NCBI RefSeq assembly: GCF_000315625.1
Contig: NW_005434633.1
Coordinates: forward strand, 1 to 64,000
DNA from: Guillardia theta CCMP2712
Taxonomy: Eukaryota; Cryptophyceae; Pyrenomonadales; Geminigeraceae
Direction of reading: 5' to 3'
DNA length: 64,000 nucleotides
The notes below the pieces were generated by a model. That model ran no database searches, was not told the DNA's origin, and saw nothing but the letters and a program-made list of their open reading frames with translations. The position numbers were made by a program, and so were the translations under genes. Of the stretch, positions 22,117 through 34,366 are shown in pieces (the stretch's first letter is position 1; every line of letters starts with the position of its first letter).

Positions 22117-23525
22117 TGAACCGTCTTCGATTGCCGGGCAGCTCGGCCGGCTGCTGACGGATCGCATCACTGAGTCACGGCCAGCCGTGCCAGTCAGATA
22201 GCGCCAAGTTAACAAAACTATCCTGTAAACCAAGACGACCCTTACGTGTTTCAAGTTCGAGGCGGCAATGTAGTACGTGTGATGAAGAGGAGGCCTTCCT
22301 AGCCGTCTTGCTAAGGTCCTCTCATGTCTGGATGCTTGGGTTTCAAATCCTAGCATCCAGTGTACTCCTCAATTCTGGTTTCGTGAGCTGCTCATCACTA
22401 CAGTACTCTAGGTATAAGGCATAGTATACCGGGCCGGGCCTGCCCGCCGAGGCCGCCGGCGGCACTGAAGCATGCAATGTAACTAGTAAGTAAACTTTGT
22501 ACCGGGATCATGGGCCTGTAAGCCACTTTCCGGGGGAGTGACCTCTTGACCTGATGGCGGTTATAACGGGTACGTACCAGTGAGTTTTTTGAGTGAGCCC
22601 ATATAGTGAAAAAGATTATTGTATGTTTCAAATATTGGAGAAATATTTGAGGTGAAATATCTGAAATCTGCCTAATGTTTTAAAAATTGTGCTACATATC
22701 CAGCGTCAACTTGCAGGACCCCTGTATCCCCTTTCGCTCGAGAACCCCATCAATTGATCTCAGAAAGTACCCTTCTCTCCCTATGATACAACCACCCCAC
22801 CCCGTACCTCACTTCAAGACGTAGAAAGGCTACGAATTGCAGTCTGTGAAACACGAAGAGACACTTTTTCGCGATGTTTTACTATTTCCTAATACTGGCT
22901 TTTATTGCCTTCTTGTCAACGGGTCATGCGCGACATGGGAGCGATCCGCTACCCGTTTTCTTCTCCACTGCTCTCTCACTTTCCCTTCATCTTATCCCCT
23001 CTCATCTCCTCTCCCCCTCCTGCACTCCTCTCCTTCTCTCTGAGCTTGAGCTTGCTTCATCATGATCTATGTGTCCCATTCTTCTCCTTTGGTGTTTGGG
23101 GTACCTCTCCCTTGCTTCCCTTGGTGCCTTGTCTTTCCTTTGTTCCTCGTTTTTTCATGTGAAATAGTCCAGCTTAGCCTCAGTGTCTTTTGACTTCAAG
23201 AAACTTTGTGTATAGCAACAAGGACTGTCTTGGAATTGCTCTGCTGCTCGATTCGTACAGTGATGTTTTGCATTCATAGTCTTCTACGTCCATTCCTCGT
23301 GACACAATCCCAGTATGCCATATGTTTCAACGACCTTCTATGAGATGCTCACTAAAGTTCATCGCGACGACCCTTCACATTCTTTTGATTTTGTGGTCTT
23401 CCTTGTATATGTATCCCTCATCTGAACATCTAAGAATTTATCCTTGCACGCTTTGCTCATGCTGAACTTTTTTTCACAGCCCTTAGTTCAATTGTCACGG
23501 TCAATAGGTTGGTGAGTCAGAGCTC
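22117..23525. other. Intergenic: GC-rich words, then AT-rich and C-rich tracts
   Basis: No gene is supported. A GC-rich block with CACTGAGTCACGGCCAGCC lies at about 22130-22205, and CCGGGCC/GCCGCCGGCGG words at about 22428-22460. An AT-rich stretch follows (about 22600-22690), then a C-rich motif tract (22715-22812) ahead of the next gene. The short frames at 22830-23160 are pyrimidine-rich and not protein-like. Confidence 0.5.
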
Positions 23526-24320
23526 ATGGGTTGTGGAGCATCGACAACATCAGCTCATGTTGGGCTACATCCAGGGGAATCCCGGAAGTCTGACAACGTG
23601 CTTGTTCTGCACGTGATTGCAAAACAGAATTTGGCCGGATGGGTCGGCAAATGGATTGTTCCGCCATTGTTTTGGGAGACGGGGAAGGAATGTTGTCATG
23701 AGGTTTCGAAGTATCTTCGTCCGATCATGTACAGGGACGGAGAGTTTGTTTTCCATACGGGCGATCAGGGAACTACCATGTACTTTGTAAACTCAGGCGC
23801 GGTGTCTGTACAAATACGCGGGCACGAAGTTGCACGATTGCTGCCTGGGAGCTACTTCGGCGAACTTGGCCTGATGCTTCAAGACGGAAGGAAGGCTGAT
23901 GCTGTTTGTGATGGAGACTCAGAGCTTCTGGAGCTTGATCGGCCGGATTTCTACCACGTTCTGGAGAAACATCCGATCCTGGCAGGGAAGATGTACGATA
24001 ACATGAGCGCTGAAGTCAAAGCTCACATCAAGAGAGCAGCAGAAGAGACTGCAGTGAGACATCACCAACATCTCGATCATGCAGGAGAAGTTTGACCTCG
24101 TGGTCTCCAGGCTCACCAGATGTCCAACGCTCTCAGCAACGTGTCCAAGGGAATCGCAGACGGGGAGCCCCCAGATGAGGCTGACGATGCGGAGCTTCTC
24201 GAAGCCAACGAGCGGTCAGAAGGGTTGCTCCATCAATGTGTGCTGGCTGACAAAACTCTCAAGGGCGTTCAAGGCGAAGAAACCCCAAAAGAGTTGGCTC
24301 ACGAGATCATTGAGCTCTAG
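23526..24320 (+). CDS. Small N-myristoylated cyclic-nucleotide-binding domain protein
   Basis: Two exons, 23526-24053 and 24111-24320, encode 245 aa. The N-terminus MGCGAS has the glycine and adjacent cysteine expected for myristoylation plus palmitoylation, so plasma-membrane attachment is likely. A single cNMP-binding fold spans about residues 60-165: FHTGDQGTTMYFVNSG, then the phosphate-binding cassette GSYFGELGLML followed by GRKADAV, which keeps the FGE and Arg expected for ligand binding. The C-terminus is helical and acidic (ANERSEGLLHQC). No kinase, channel or GEF domain follows, so the effector is unknown. The 57-nt intron is chosen because it joins the frames in phase and avoids an early stop. 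Confidence 0.8.
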
Positions 24321-24396
24321 CAGCCCCAAAGGGTATGAGAGGGATAGTTGAGGAGCAGCTTCGTCTGATGTGCTGAGCAGGAGCTTTCATAATGGC

Positions 24397-25249
24397 ATGC
24401 AGCTTGCAATGACGTTCATGCAAGTGAGTGCTTGTCTCGTCTCGCAGTCTCTCTCCATCCTCACGGGATCTTGTGCAGGCGACAGTGAAGAGTGGTGTCC
24501 TGAACGACCGCAAGCAGAATGGTCCAGTGAATGTCGACAAAGAGAACGCTAAGTGCGGACCATGGCAACTCATGGGGGACTGAGAGCTCTGACAAACGTG
24601 ACAGGCCAGGACTGATGGTGTCTTTGAACGTCGAGTCTTATCTTCAGTCAGGAAATATCAGGTGGATCGGACGGACTGTTAAGACGGCATGCTGATAGAG
24701 AGAGGGACGCAGATTTCCGGGAGACGACGGTCCTGGGGCCCTTTTGGAAGATCACTTCGGGGACAAGTGAGCAGGAGAGGAAGTTCAAACTTGACGTTCT
24801 GACGGGCCGCCAGGACGATGTGGAGGGTGCGCTGGCTGCACACCAACTGCTGGGGAATCTACAAGACGGTACCTCCCTCCCCGCTACCTCCTCTCCGAAT
24901 GCTCATGCAAGCCGCAGGGTCATGGAGGAGAGTTCCACCTCTGGGTCGGCACCGATCAGGTCAAGGAGCCGTTCGACTCCGAATGCTTCTTCAGGTCCGT
25001 CCTTCCTCCTCCTCTTCCTCCTTCTTCCTTCTCGCCCTCTCCGTCCGCTCACTTGTCCCCATAGCAAGGGGAGGCTCCCCTCGTTCTTCTTCTGCACCCC
25101 CGCCGTCGAGTCGGCGAACGAACGGAAGGCAAGGATCCGACGATGCTCACCCTTTCTCACGTTGTGCTCAGGTGATCTATGACACCTCTTCTCCTCGTAG
25201 CAGAATCTTCCTCCCCGACCCAGCCAGCCCCATGGTCCCGGGCCAGTGA
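24397..25249 (+). CDS. Hypothetical protein, several exons
   Basis: Likely exons include MQLAMTFMQ, joined across an intron ending at about 24478 to ATVKSGVLNDRKQNG, then KCGPWQLMG, LGPFWKITSGTSEQERKF, GHGGEFHLWVGTDQVKEPF and finally VIYDTSSPRSRIFLPDP with a stop at 25249. The pieces are protein-like, but phases between the middle exons do not all close, so the model is approximate. No family is recognised. An AATAAA-like signal occurs at about 25310, a plausible polyadenylation site. Confidence 0.4.
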
Positions 25250-25769
25250 AAACTGTGGTAGTGCTTTCTCCGACGTGTACATTATCTGATATTTGAACGA
25301 ATGAACTTGAATAAAATCTGCTATGATACTGCAAACTCTCCGTCGTCGCTTTCCTTTCTGCGAGGAAGAATTATCTTGATAGATCACAAACAACCTGACA
25401 AACATCAAACTCAAATTACTTGTCTCAACCTGCATTCTGTTCAGCTAGCAGTAATGTAATTATCTTCACTACTGAGACCATCTCAAAACCTGTAGTCAAT
25501 ATTTCGGAAGGCAATGGCCCTGTGGAGCGGCGGGGCAGGGGGCAGGGGAGGAGGAGGAGCGAAGGAGAAGGGGAGGGGGACGAGCTTGATGGCTGAAGGG
25601 ATCAAGCATGTGTACAGGTGATTTTGTGTCTGAACGTGGCGAGTCAGCAGTCTGAAGCAAGCCTTGCTACAGAATAGACAAGCTGATGGTTGGGACTTTG
25701 AACTATCAGGCTGCGAGTTTCCCTTCCCATCAAGACGGTAGGTTGCGTCCTTCTGTGTCATGACAACCA
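25250..25769. other. Intergenic stretch
   Basis: Contains the putative polyadenylation region of the upstream gene and a purine-rich patch at about 25525-25580. The true 5' exon of the NHL-repeat gene may lie here, but I could not identify its start codon. Confidence 0.4.
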
Positions 25770-28700
25770 ACCTTGCCTCATTCATCAGGACCAGCCAAGA
25801 AAGCAAGATTTTCTTCTCCTCATGGCGTCGCATCGCGCCCTCGGGGGACTGGCTTGATTGTAGTTCATGTTCATAGCGAGAATGCACAAGTTGATCGCAG
25901 ATATTTGCAGGTGACTGATCCAGGAAACAACGCTGTTCGTCTTGTGGACTTCAACACTGGAGAGATTTCCTCCCTGAAGCAAGGCCTTTGGCGAAACCCA
26001 ACAGGGATATGCGCCGTGTCGGATGGTGTGCAGGGTGCTGGTGATCTGATGCCGATTCAAACTGAGCGCAGGATACGTCATCTGCGATACTGGCCATCAC
26101 CGCCTCGTGCATCTGTCACTTTGCGGGCAGAATGCGACAGTGTTAGCTGGGAGCGGAAGATCTGGTCACATGGATGGGGCTTCAGGGGTGGTACATGCCC
26201 AGCTGTGTGTGCTGTTCAGACTGAGACGACATGGCTTGATAGGCGATGTTCTGTAGCCCTCAGGGTGTGACCTGTCTTCGAGACGGGTCAGTGATCGTTG
26301 CAGACACGGCAAGACATGCTTCCTTGGGCTGGCTGGCTGCTGATGCTGTGCAGGGGAACCATGTTCTTCGGCACGTTGAGAGGATGAAAGTAGTGACGAT
26401 CGCTGGATCTGTTGGAGTGCCGGGGTGTGCGGACGGTCTTGCACATGAAGCAGAGTTTACGGTGAGGAGGGGAGGAAAGAGACGATGGGGAGATGAATGA
26501 AGGGATGAGGAGATGGAGAGATGAGGAGTGTGGGACGTAGAAGATGATTGTAAAACAGGAGCCAAGAGCTGTCTTGGCAACCAAGGACGGGAACATCTTG
26601 ATTGGAGATAGCAACAACGGGATCAGGATACTATCTGCTGACTTGAAGTTTGTTCGAACGCTTGTGAGGGGAGTCAAGAGGTGTTCTATTTCTGTTTGTG
26701 TCAGATCCTGTGTGGTTGACTGGAGAACACAGAGGAAAGAAAGACGGAGCCACAGACAAATCGTTGATGTCAAGTTGTCTTGGGATGTGCGAGGCCAATG
26801 ATGGATCGATCGTGGTGTCAGATGCGGGGAACCATTGCTTGAGGAGAGTAGAGCAATGATGGTTGCTACAACAAAGACGATAATGCAGATGATGATGATG
26901 ATGATGATGATAATGAAGTTGATGACGATGACTATGCTGATGGAGATGATGGAGATGATGATGTTGATGATTGTGGTGGTGATGGTGATTAGGATGATGC
27001 TGCAATGACAATTTATACAGGGTGGTCGATTCTGATCTGATGACAATGTCGACGTTAGCGGGGGATTGCGACAATGCCCACAAGGATGGCCTCGCGAATA
27101 AGAGTTCCTTCCATGTGATTGTGGTGGTCCTGTGGCTTCTGTGACGGTCATCAAGGAACCCTACGGTGTTACCTGCCTTAAAGATGGAACCATCTTCGTC
27201 GCTGATCGATGCAACCACGCGATCAGGTAACGTTCCTGATGTTTGCATGCTTGTCCTCACGCTTGAACTTGGTTCCTGCCCCTCCCTGCTAGCACGTTCC
27301 CTTCACTTCTTCACCTCCTCCTCCTCCTCCTCCTCCTCCCGCTGTACGCTGCTCGTCCTCTTCCTCCCACCTAACTCCTACTTCGTACCTCGTGACCCTA
27401 CCTCCTTCTCTCCCCTTCCTCCTTCTGTGCTTTGACATCACTTGCAGAGTCCTTCAGTATGCCAACGGGCATGAGTTGTTGATCTCAAACTCCTTGAAGA
27501 TTCCGCTCAGTAGGTCGATCCCAAGTGACCCACTCAAGCCGAACTCTCCTGGTACACCATGAGGAGTGGGGGACTTGACAAGGGTAGAAAGCAACGAGAC
27601 CTGACAATATGCTTTCCCTCAAGGAGAGTTCAATGGCTCCCACATCAACGTGCGAGTCTTGGATGCCTTCTTGAGCGAAGACAGCTCTTCCGACACCGAC
27701 ACTGCGCGGCCGGTGAAGGTAACTTGATCCGATGTAGTTCATGTTCTCGTTCATGACTTGTTACAGAAAACATCTGCTGTGGATCGCTCGCATGTAAAGG
27801 TTATGCCGGGTTGTTGCTTTCAACGTCGTCAACGTCTGAGACAGGATGATCAATCCCGAGAGCTGTCAAGATCATACCGCAGCAATCCTGCTTCTCCTCC
27901 TTCTCCTCCTCCTCCTCGTCCTCCTCGACCCCCTTCATCTCCCCTTTCTCCTCCTCCTCGTCCTCCTCAACCCTCTCAGGTCTCTGTCTCTTTGAATCGC
28001 TGTACAGGTAGTGACATTTTTGCAGAGTGTGGAGCATGACGACAGTGACGGCCATGATGCTGAGCATCTGACGGTAATGGCACATGAAGTGGAGTGATCC
28101 TGCCTTGACTGATTTGCAGATGTTCATTGCAAGGAAAGACAAGCTAAGATCTTCGAGAAGAGATGGATTGACAGTGAAGAAGAGAACTGTGAGATGGGAG
28201 AGTTCCGATGAATCGAACGATGAGATGGTGTGGGCGGGACATGACAAGGAGAACAAGAACGTGCATGCAGTGAGCGGGAGAGCAAGCAACGACGAGCATT
28301 TGAAGACTCTGAAAGCGAGAAATGATGGGGCTCGAGGCGACATCTTGGACCTTCTAGGTGATTTCTTTGTGTTGAGAATGTGATGCTTGACACATCACAT
28401 GCGATGAGGATGGAGTCGATGGTGACGATGATGATTGTTGTGATGTCAGTGATAATGATCGTGGTGTGATCACATCATTTTGTCAAAGAGCTTGCAAGAT
28501 GTGATCAGCATGCAGACGGAGTCGTGGAGGCGAAGGACGGAGGCTTCATGTTTCTTGCTCGAGATCGCCTGGAGGTGGCGCGAGCGTCGCTGCAGCTCGA
28601 GCTCAGCAAGAGGACGGGAGAGATAGAGAGGGGGGCAGGGAATAGGAGTGGAGAGATGTTCGAGGGAGCACCAGCACCTGCTGAGAGGAGGAAACAGGAG

Positions 28701-31700
28701 AAGGACGTGGAAGAGATCGTGAGGAGATTTGACAAGCTTGAACGCGACTTGTCCGGCAAGGGACTCCTGGAGATGGACGAGGACGAGGACGAGGGTGAAG
28801 ATGCATATCAAGATGTGAAGAGCAGCAAACAGCAGAAAAAGGGCCCGAAGGCAGGAGAAGTGAATGACGTGATTGGAAGCGATGTTACCAATGACAAAGA
28901 TGAGGAAAATCGCGTCAAGACAACTAGATCGAGTTCTCGTCGAGTTGAAAATGAGAGCGGGCGGACTGAGAACGCCAGTGACAGCAGCAGCAGGCATAGA
29001 GGGGAGACGGCAGGGAATGAAAGACAACAAACCTTGCCCACACCACAGAGGCTGCAGGCAAACTCATCAACAGTGTTTGAAGATTGTGTCGAGGTCATCT
29101 TTGATAGCACTTGTTCACTTTCATGGTAACAGACCTGCTGCTTTCAGATCTCGAGAAAGGTGCTTCAGAACAATATCGAGGCCTGGTCGACTCCCAAGAG
29201 AGTCCAGATTATCATCAGGAGGGACAAATCCATGTGAATCCACTGTTCTCCAGACCTGCATCTTACTGACATGCTTGTGACCAGGTCAAACGTGACGTAT
29301 TTCTTCTCCATCCTGGTAAGGCAGAGTCTCGCAGCTTTTGATCTCCTCCTCAAAATCATGAAGGACCACAAGACCAGAAATCCGCTTGAACGAGCAGATG
29401 GCAAGAGATTGGGTCTTGCTGCTCTCGTTGCGTTTGCCGGCTCTATTGACGCTGTTGTAGACGGAGGAACGAGATGCTGCAGAAATTCAGATTTGAACGT
29501 GATGGAAGTATCATGGAGAGATCACTGCGATGATGAACTCCTCACCTTCAAACTTGTCTTTGCAAACCCTGCTCGGTCAGGAGCTTTCCTCAGGTCTGTA
29601 CAACACTGACGTTGGTGATCTTGTCTCATCGCGTGAATACTCCATCTCCTCTGAAATCCAACTGAGTCTGACAAAACATCTACGATCACCCTGAAGTTTG
29701 CAACCTCATTGTATTTCTCTCCGTTTTGTCTCCTCTATTCATCACCACTACTTGTCATGATCTGTTCTGTGTTTTCTGCATTCTGCTCGGCATTTTCTAT
29801 TTCAGTCTCTTTTTGGCTCACTTTCACACTTCTCAGCACGATTGAGTTTACTTCAATTGACTTCCTCTCTCTTCCTTCTTCTTTTCTGTTGCTCTGCTCT
29901 CCTCCTCTGATCTCCTTGTTCCCCTCTGTACAGAGCATGCTCTATGGCCGGAGTCAATCTTTCTTCAGAGGGTGAGCTTTTCTTCAAAATCTGGCAAATG
30001 GCATCATGAAAATGTCAGGTACATGTGTACAACATCAACAGCAACATGCCATCTCAAGTCATGATCAACAACATCAACATGTCTTCCCAGAGCATCATCG
30101 AGGTCGAACACTCTGTCCGAATGTTGATCTGACATGCTGTGAAGCAGAGAAGGAGATGGAGAGCATGGAAATGGATCGCCTGTCCTTCTCTGATCTCAGG
30201 CAGACGCCAATGAAAGGTAGGGGGAGCGTGTAGGAGGCAGCAGATGCTGAACATTTGAAGGAGGAACGGACGTGTCAACAAGAGTAGAAGACTCTCCGTT
30301 TATCCCAAGGACGCCAACCAACACCAGATTCTTGGAGGAGAAGGAGGAGGAGGAGGAGGAGGAGGAGAAGAAAATCCCTGTCCAGAGAGTGACGGCAGAA
30401 GAGGCTGGATCGGGGGAACCCAGCATTGCGACGAGGTTGACGGCTTGATATTCACCTCCTCAATTCTCTCTGTTTGAAATTTGAATTCAGGCCCATGAGA
30501 GATGGAGACGGAGATGAAATCGTGAACCGATTGTTTGTCGACCAGCCCAGGACTTCTCCTGCGCCTGCCCCGTACGAGCTTCAAGTGCTCGCATCTGACT
30601 TGCCCGTTGACAAGCTCGACAGGCCTGAACCTGCTCCAGACGTCAAGGGAGGAAGGTACTGTGACTCTTGGAAAACCTCCTCGTCCTCGTGCTTGATCAT
30701 CTCCTTGTTGACACCCTCCTCCTCCTCCTCCTCCTCCTCCTCCTCCTCCTCCTCCTCCTCCTCCTCCTCCTCCTCCTCCTCCTCCTCCTCCTCCTCATCC
30801 TCCTCATCCTCCACCTCATCCTTGGCCTCCTCGTCCTCCTTCTCGTTTATCCTCGTCCTCGTCCTCCTCATTCTGCTCCGTCTCCTCTTCCTTGTCACTT
30901 CTGTCCTCGTCCTCGCCCGTTCGTCTGTCATGTGGAACTGTCGTTGAACCTACTGACAACAGGAGGGCCTTACTTGCCGATCCAGACTTCCTGCTTGACG
31001 GTGTGCAAAAATTAGAGAAGAGGAAGCAGTGGGAGAGGGAGAGGAACTGGAACAGGACAAGAACAGGCAGAGGCAGAGTCAGAGTCAGAGACAGAGTCAG
31101 AGGCAGAGACAGAGACAGAGACAGAGACAGAGACAGAGGATGCGAAGAAGGAGGAAGCAAGCAAGCAAGGAGTTTGAAATTTTGCTCCAAGATTCAATCG
31201 ACGGGGGCGATGCGCAGGAGGAGAGAGCAAGAGAGAAGCAACGCACATCAGGTTCAATTTCCTCTCGGATGTATGAGACCATCGTTCTCCTCTCCTCCCC
31301 TCCTCCTTCTCCGCTTCCCCTCCACCATCTCCTGCCCCTCACTTGCCACCTCCTGTAGTCGTTTCTTTCCCTCCTCCCTTGGTGTTTCCTTCTCGTCCTC
31401 AACGAAATTACAGGTGTGGAGCAAGATCAAGATGTGAAGGTAACATCGTTGATATGACATCTTCGATCAAATCTCTTCCTTCCCCCTCACACTTAGTCCT
31501 CCTCACTCTGTCTTCAGGACATTGTGGTTGCGCTCGAGAAGAGTGTAGAATGGCACTTGTCACTCAAGCAGACCGGGACCAGCCTTCCTGGGTATCCCTT
31601 TCCTCTCTCCCTCCCTCCCTCCTNNNNNNNNNNNNNNNNNNNNNNNNNNNNNNNNNNNNNNNNNNNNNNNNNNNNNNNNNNNNNNNNNNNNNNNNNNNNN

Positions 31701-34241
31701 NNNNNNNNNNNNNNNNNNNNNNNNNNNNNNNNNNNNNNNNNNNNNNNNNNNNNNNNNNNNNNNNNNNNNNNNNNNNNNNNNNNNNNNNNNNNNNNNNNNN
31801 NNNNNNNNNNNNNNNNNNNNNNNNNNNNNNNNNNNNNNNNNNNNNNNNNNNNNNNNNNNNNNNNNNNNNNNNNNNNNNNNNNNNNNNNNNNNNNNNNNNN
31901 NNNNNNNNNNNNNNNNNNNNNNNNNNNNNNNNNNNNNNNNNNNNTACTTGGGACAACCTCGCATGCTAGAGATGACGGCCGGGCCGAAGGAGCGGGTGGG
32001 GTTGATAGGACACCATCTGGAGGAGCAGAATCAGATGCGTCACTGTCACGCAGATGAGACTCGCACCGATGGGCAGCAACACGACGTGCGCCAGGAAGAC
32101 GGCAAAACCGATAGGAATGCAGGCTGCCTGCCCGCAGCGAGAGTCACGGCAGTTTCCCAGACCACATAGCAGAGCAAGAAGGTCATGGCGACCTCCCCAG
32201 AAAAGGCTGCGCCGTAACCGAAAGCAGGGTTTACAACGTTGGTTCCCAGACTGTTGGTCATATCCATTTCGCAAGGAAAAATCTAGGTCAGTACCTCCGT
32301 CCCCCCCTCCCTCTTCATATTCCTCCTCCCCCCTCCGTCTTTCCCTCACTTTCGTCTTCCATCCACTCCTCCCTCAACATTTCTCCTTCTTTACCGACTC
32401 GTATGTCAGGTATGAAAACTTCCTGCACGAGATGCTTGCTTCCTGCCGCTTGCACCTTTCCAAGGAGGAGGCAGCCAGGCGAGCAAGGACGGGAACAGCA
32501 CAGTCTGAGGAGGAGCAGGAGGAGGAGGAGGAGAAGCTGCAAAGTCGGTTGAATCATATCGACAGTCTGCTATCCCGATCTTCAGAGTCATCAAGAGATT
32601 TGCCAGCACATCTTGGACGGATAGTTCCTTCTGATCGACGTATCAATTCAGATTCCACAAATGTTACATCAGATTCTCATTCTGCTGTGTTTCAAGATGC
32701 CGATGTTGTTTCTCAACACGTTGCTGCTGCTCCCTCCCAAGAAATTTCTCAGCAGACGCATGCGCCAGCTGCTGATGAACAAGATGAATCGCAGTTGAGT
32801 GATCAGGCAGAGCTTGTTCGCAGTGAAATTCCGATCCCTTCTTCTCAACCCTCCTTCCCTCCTGCGCTAGAGCATCCACCCGTGCAAACAGCTTCAAGAC
32901 CGGACATAACTCTGGTCAGCTATCGACACGACGACGACAAGAAATCCAGTCGCTCTCCCCAGGACAAGGGCAAGGACAAAGGAGAATTGAATCATCGTAA
33001 GTGAAGAGATCCTTTGCCTCTTTGCATCAGCCCCATTCATCGTTTCTCGCAGGAACATCGGCAGACACTCTCGTTCCCCGACATCTCTCAACACTCGTCC
33101 AAGGGAGTGAGCCCGGGGACGGAGCTCCCGGTGCCTCATGTCAAAACATCCCCTGCCTCCTTTCCTTGACATCTCCTCTTCGCCCGACAGGTTCCGAGCC
33201 CCACCGTCTCCAACAAGACAAGGCGATCACGGATGTCTTTGACTGCAGATCTGACCTTTGCCGGGACGTGGCGTCATTGCGCCAATACTACTTCATGCTC
33301 ACTTCTCTGCTCGCCCCTTCCTATATGCTCTACGAGCTTCAGGTCTACTTTCTCCTCCCCTTGTTCTTGTGCGCTTCTCACTAGCCAGTTACCCGCCAAA
33401 AATCTCCTCCTCCCCCTCCTCCTCCTTACCTTCCCGCTAGGTCTGCCTCTCGGATGGCCGACCTTGCTTCAGAAATTCGGCCGGGCATTTCATCGCCCTA
33501 CGAGGAGCATTTGTGTGGGTCAAGCTACTCCTTTGGGGCTTTTTGTTCCAGGCAAGCACGAACCACAAGGATGAGGATGAGGAAAGAGATGAGAGGAGGG
33601 AGGAGAGGGAGAAGGAAGAATAAGTAGGAGCAAACGGAGCTGGAGGGGGAGTAGTAATAGGTGATGGCGGAATAAGAAGAAGCGAAGGAGGAGGAGGAAG
33701 CGGATTAGTAGTAGTGATGGGTGGAGGAGGAGGAGGAGGAGGAGGAGGAGTTCTGATTGTTACCCCGTAGGAGGTGTGGGTGAGGAGGGACAGATCACAG
33801 CTTCCGCTGAAGGTTCGATACGACGGAGACAAAGATGCATACTACGTCATGTTCAAAGTGAAACTACAGCGAGAGAAGGAGGAGGAGGAGGAGGAGGAGG
33901 AGGAGCGTGATAAGAATGCGCATGACCGCCTGCGGAGTTGGAGGGAGGAGGTGGATGTGGCGGCTCAGGTGAAGTCTCAAGACAACGATCGCTCTTCGAT
34001 CATTCGGGTGAGATCTTCCTTCCTCCTCCCTCCTTACCTGACAAGTGCCAAGCTCGAGCAGAAAGTCCAGCTGCACTTTGAGCTGGCAAGCTCAGCTGAC
34101 GGCATGGAGAAGGAAGTTCGTTTCCTGAAGCAGGAGAGGAAGAAGGAGCTTGAGAGCATGCCGCCCCTGCTGATCCCCCTTGCCATGCTCAGCTGTCGCT
34201 GGCTCAGCCGCGCCGTCCTCGATCAGAGGAGCGACTCTTGA
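25770..34241 (+). CDS. Large NHL-repeat beta-propeller protein with long disordered and coiled C-terminus
   Basis: The 5' exons encode NHL-type blades: GPAKKARFSSPHGVASRP, VTDPGNNAVRLVDF, VICDTGHHRLVHL, GVTCLRDGSVIVADTARHA, GNILIGDSNNGIRIL, GSIVVSDAGNHCLRRV and GVTCLKDGTIFVADRCNHAIR. These form a propeller used for protein or ligand binding. A proline-rich run (about 27.89-27.98 kb), acidic coils (28.55-29.1 kb), ISRKVLQNNIEAW..., Gln/Arg repeats (31.07-31.14 kb) and a Lys/Glu coil at 33.78-34.24 kb follow. Introns joining 28.36/28.51, 29.09/29.15, 29.22/29.28, 30.44/30.49, 31.59/32.41 and 33.0/33.05 kb all preserve phase, which is why I treat it as one gene; a split into two is possible. Start codon not found, several 5' exon joins approximate, no enzymatic domain seen. 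Confidence 0.55.
26883..26995 (+). repeat. GAT-rich simple repeat in an intron
   Basis: GATGATGATGATGATGATGATAATG followed by irregular GATGNN units. It lies between two NHL-blade exons, so it is intronic. Confidence 0.7.
30713..30800 (+). repeat. (CTC)n tract of about 27 units in an intron
   Basis: A near-perfect CTC/TCC run inside an intron of the NHL-repeat gene, the longest triplet tract in the window. It is pyrimidine on the sense strand, as are most repeat tracts in introns here. Confidence 0.85.
31068..31140 (+). repeat. (CAGAGA)n hexamer repeat, coding Gln-Arg/Gln-Ser
   Basis: In the phase-consistent frame of the host gene this reads as alternating Q-R/Q-S dipeptides (RQRQSQSQRQ...). 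It appears to be an expanded coding repeat, not an intronic one, and gives a highly basic, unstructured segment. Confidence 0.65.
31624..31944. other. Assembly gap (321 N)
   Basis: A run of 321 N inside an intron of the NHL-repeat gene. It also removes the 3' part of the antisense aquaporin fragment. Confidence 0.99.
31945..32290 (-). pseudogene. Aquaporin (MIP) fragment, C-terminal half only
   Basis: The minus strand reads MDMTNSLGTNVVNPAFGYG, then AFSGEVAMTFLLCYVVWETAV (like the fourth membrane helix), IPIGFAVFLAHVVLLPI, and after an intron INPTRSFGPAVISS, the second NPA-region signature with NPT in place of NPA. The exon with NPTRS is one base out of phase with the preceding exon (expected DGCPINPTRS), and the rest lies in the N gap. 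No exons for helices 1-3 exist upstream on this strand. It may be a partial gene in a misplaced contig, or a truncated copy nested antisense in the host intron. It is not a complete water channel as shown. Confidence 0.65.
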
Positions 34242-34366
34242 TCTGAGCATGGGCGCTCCTGCTCCCGACAACGAGGCCGCAGCCACTCATGCAGAGAGGA
34301 AGTTGAGAGGGACGGCAGAAACAGCACCGAGGGTGAGGCCCAGCGTCTGAAGGAGAAGAAACGAAG

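Noticed and set aside
22310-22350. Possible tRNA T-arm (GGTTTCAAATCC)
   Set aside because: One base too long for the B box, and no matching acceptor stem, D-arm or anticodon arm could be folded around it.
26288-27154. 288-codon minus-strand frame rich in Ile/Ser
   Set aside because: It reads across NHL-blade exons and a GAT repeat on the opposite strand and is explained by that repeat.
30581-30947. Poly-Glu and poly-Ser/Leu proteins around the CTC tract
   Set aside because: Triplet repeats open all frames; the tract lies between in-phase exons of the plus-strand gene and is intronic.
31624-31944. Open frames spanning the N runs
   Set aside because: They consist of unknown bases and cannot be interpreted.
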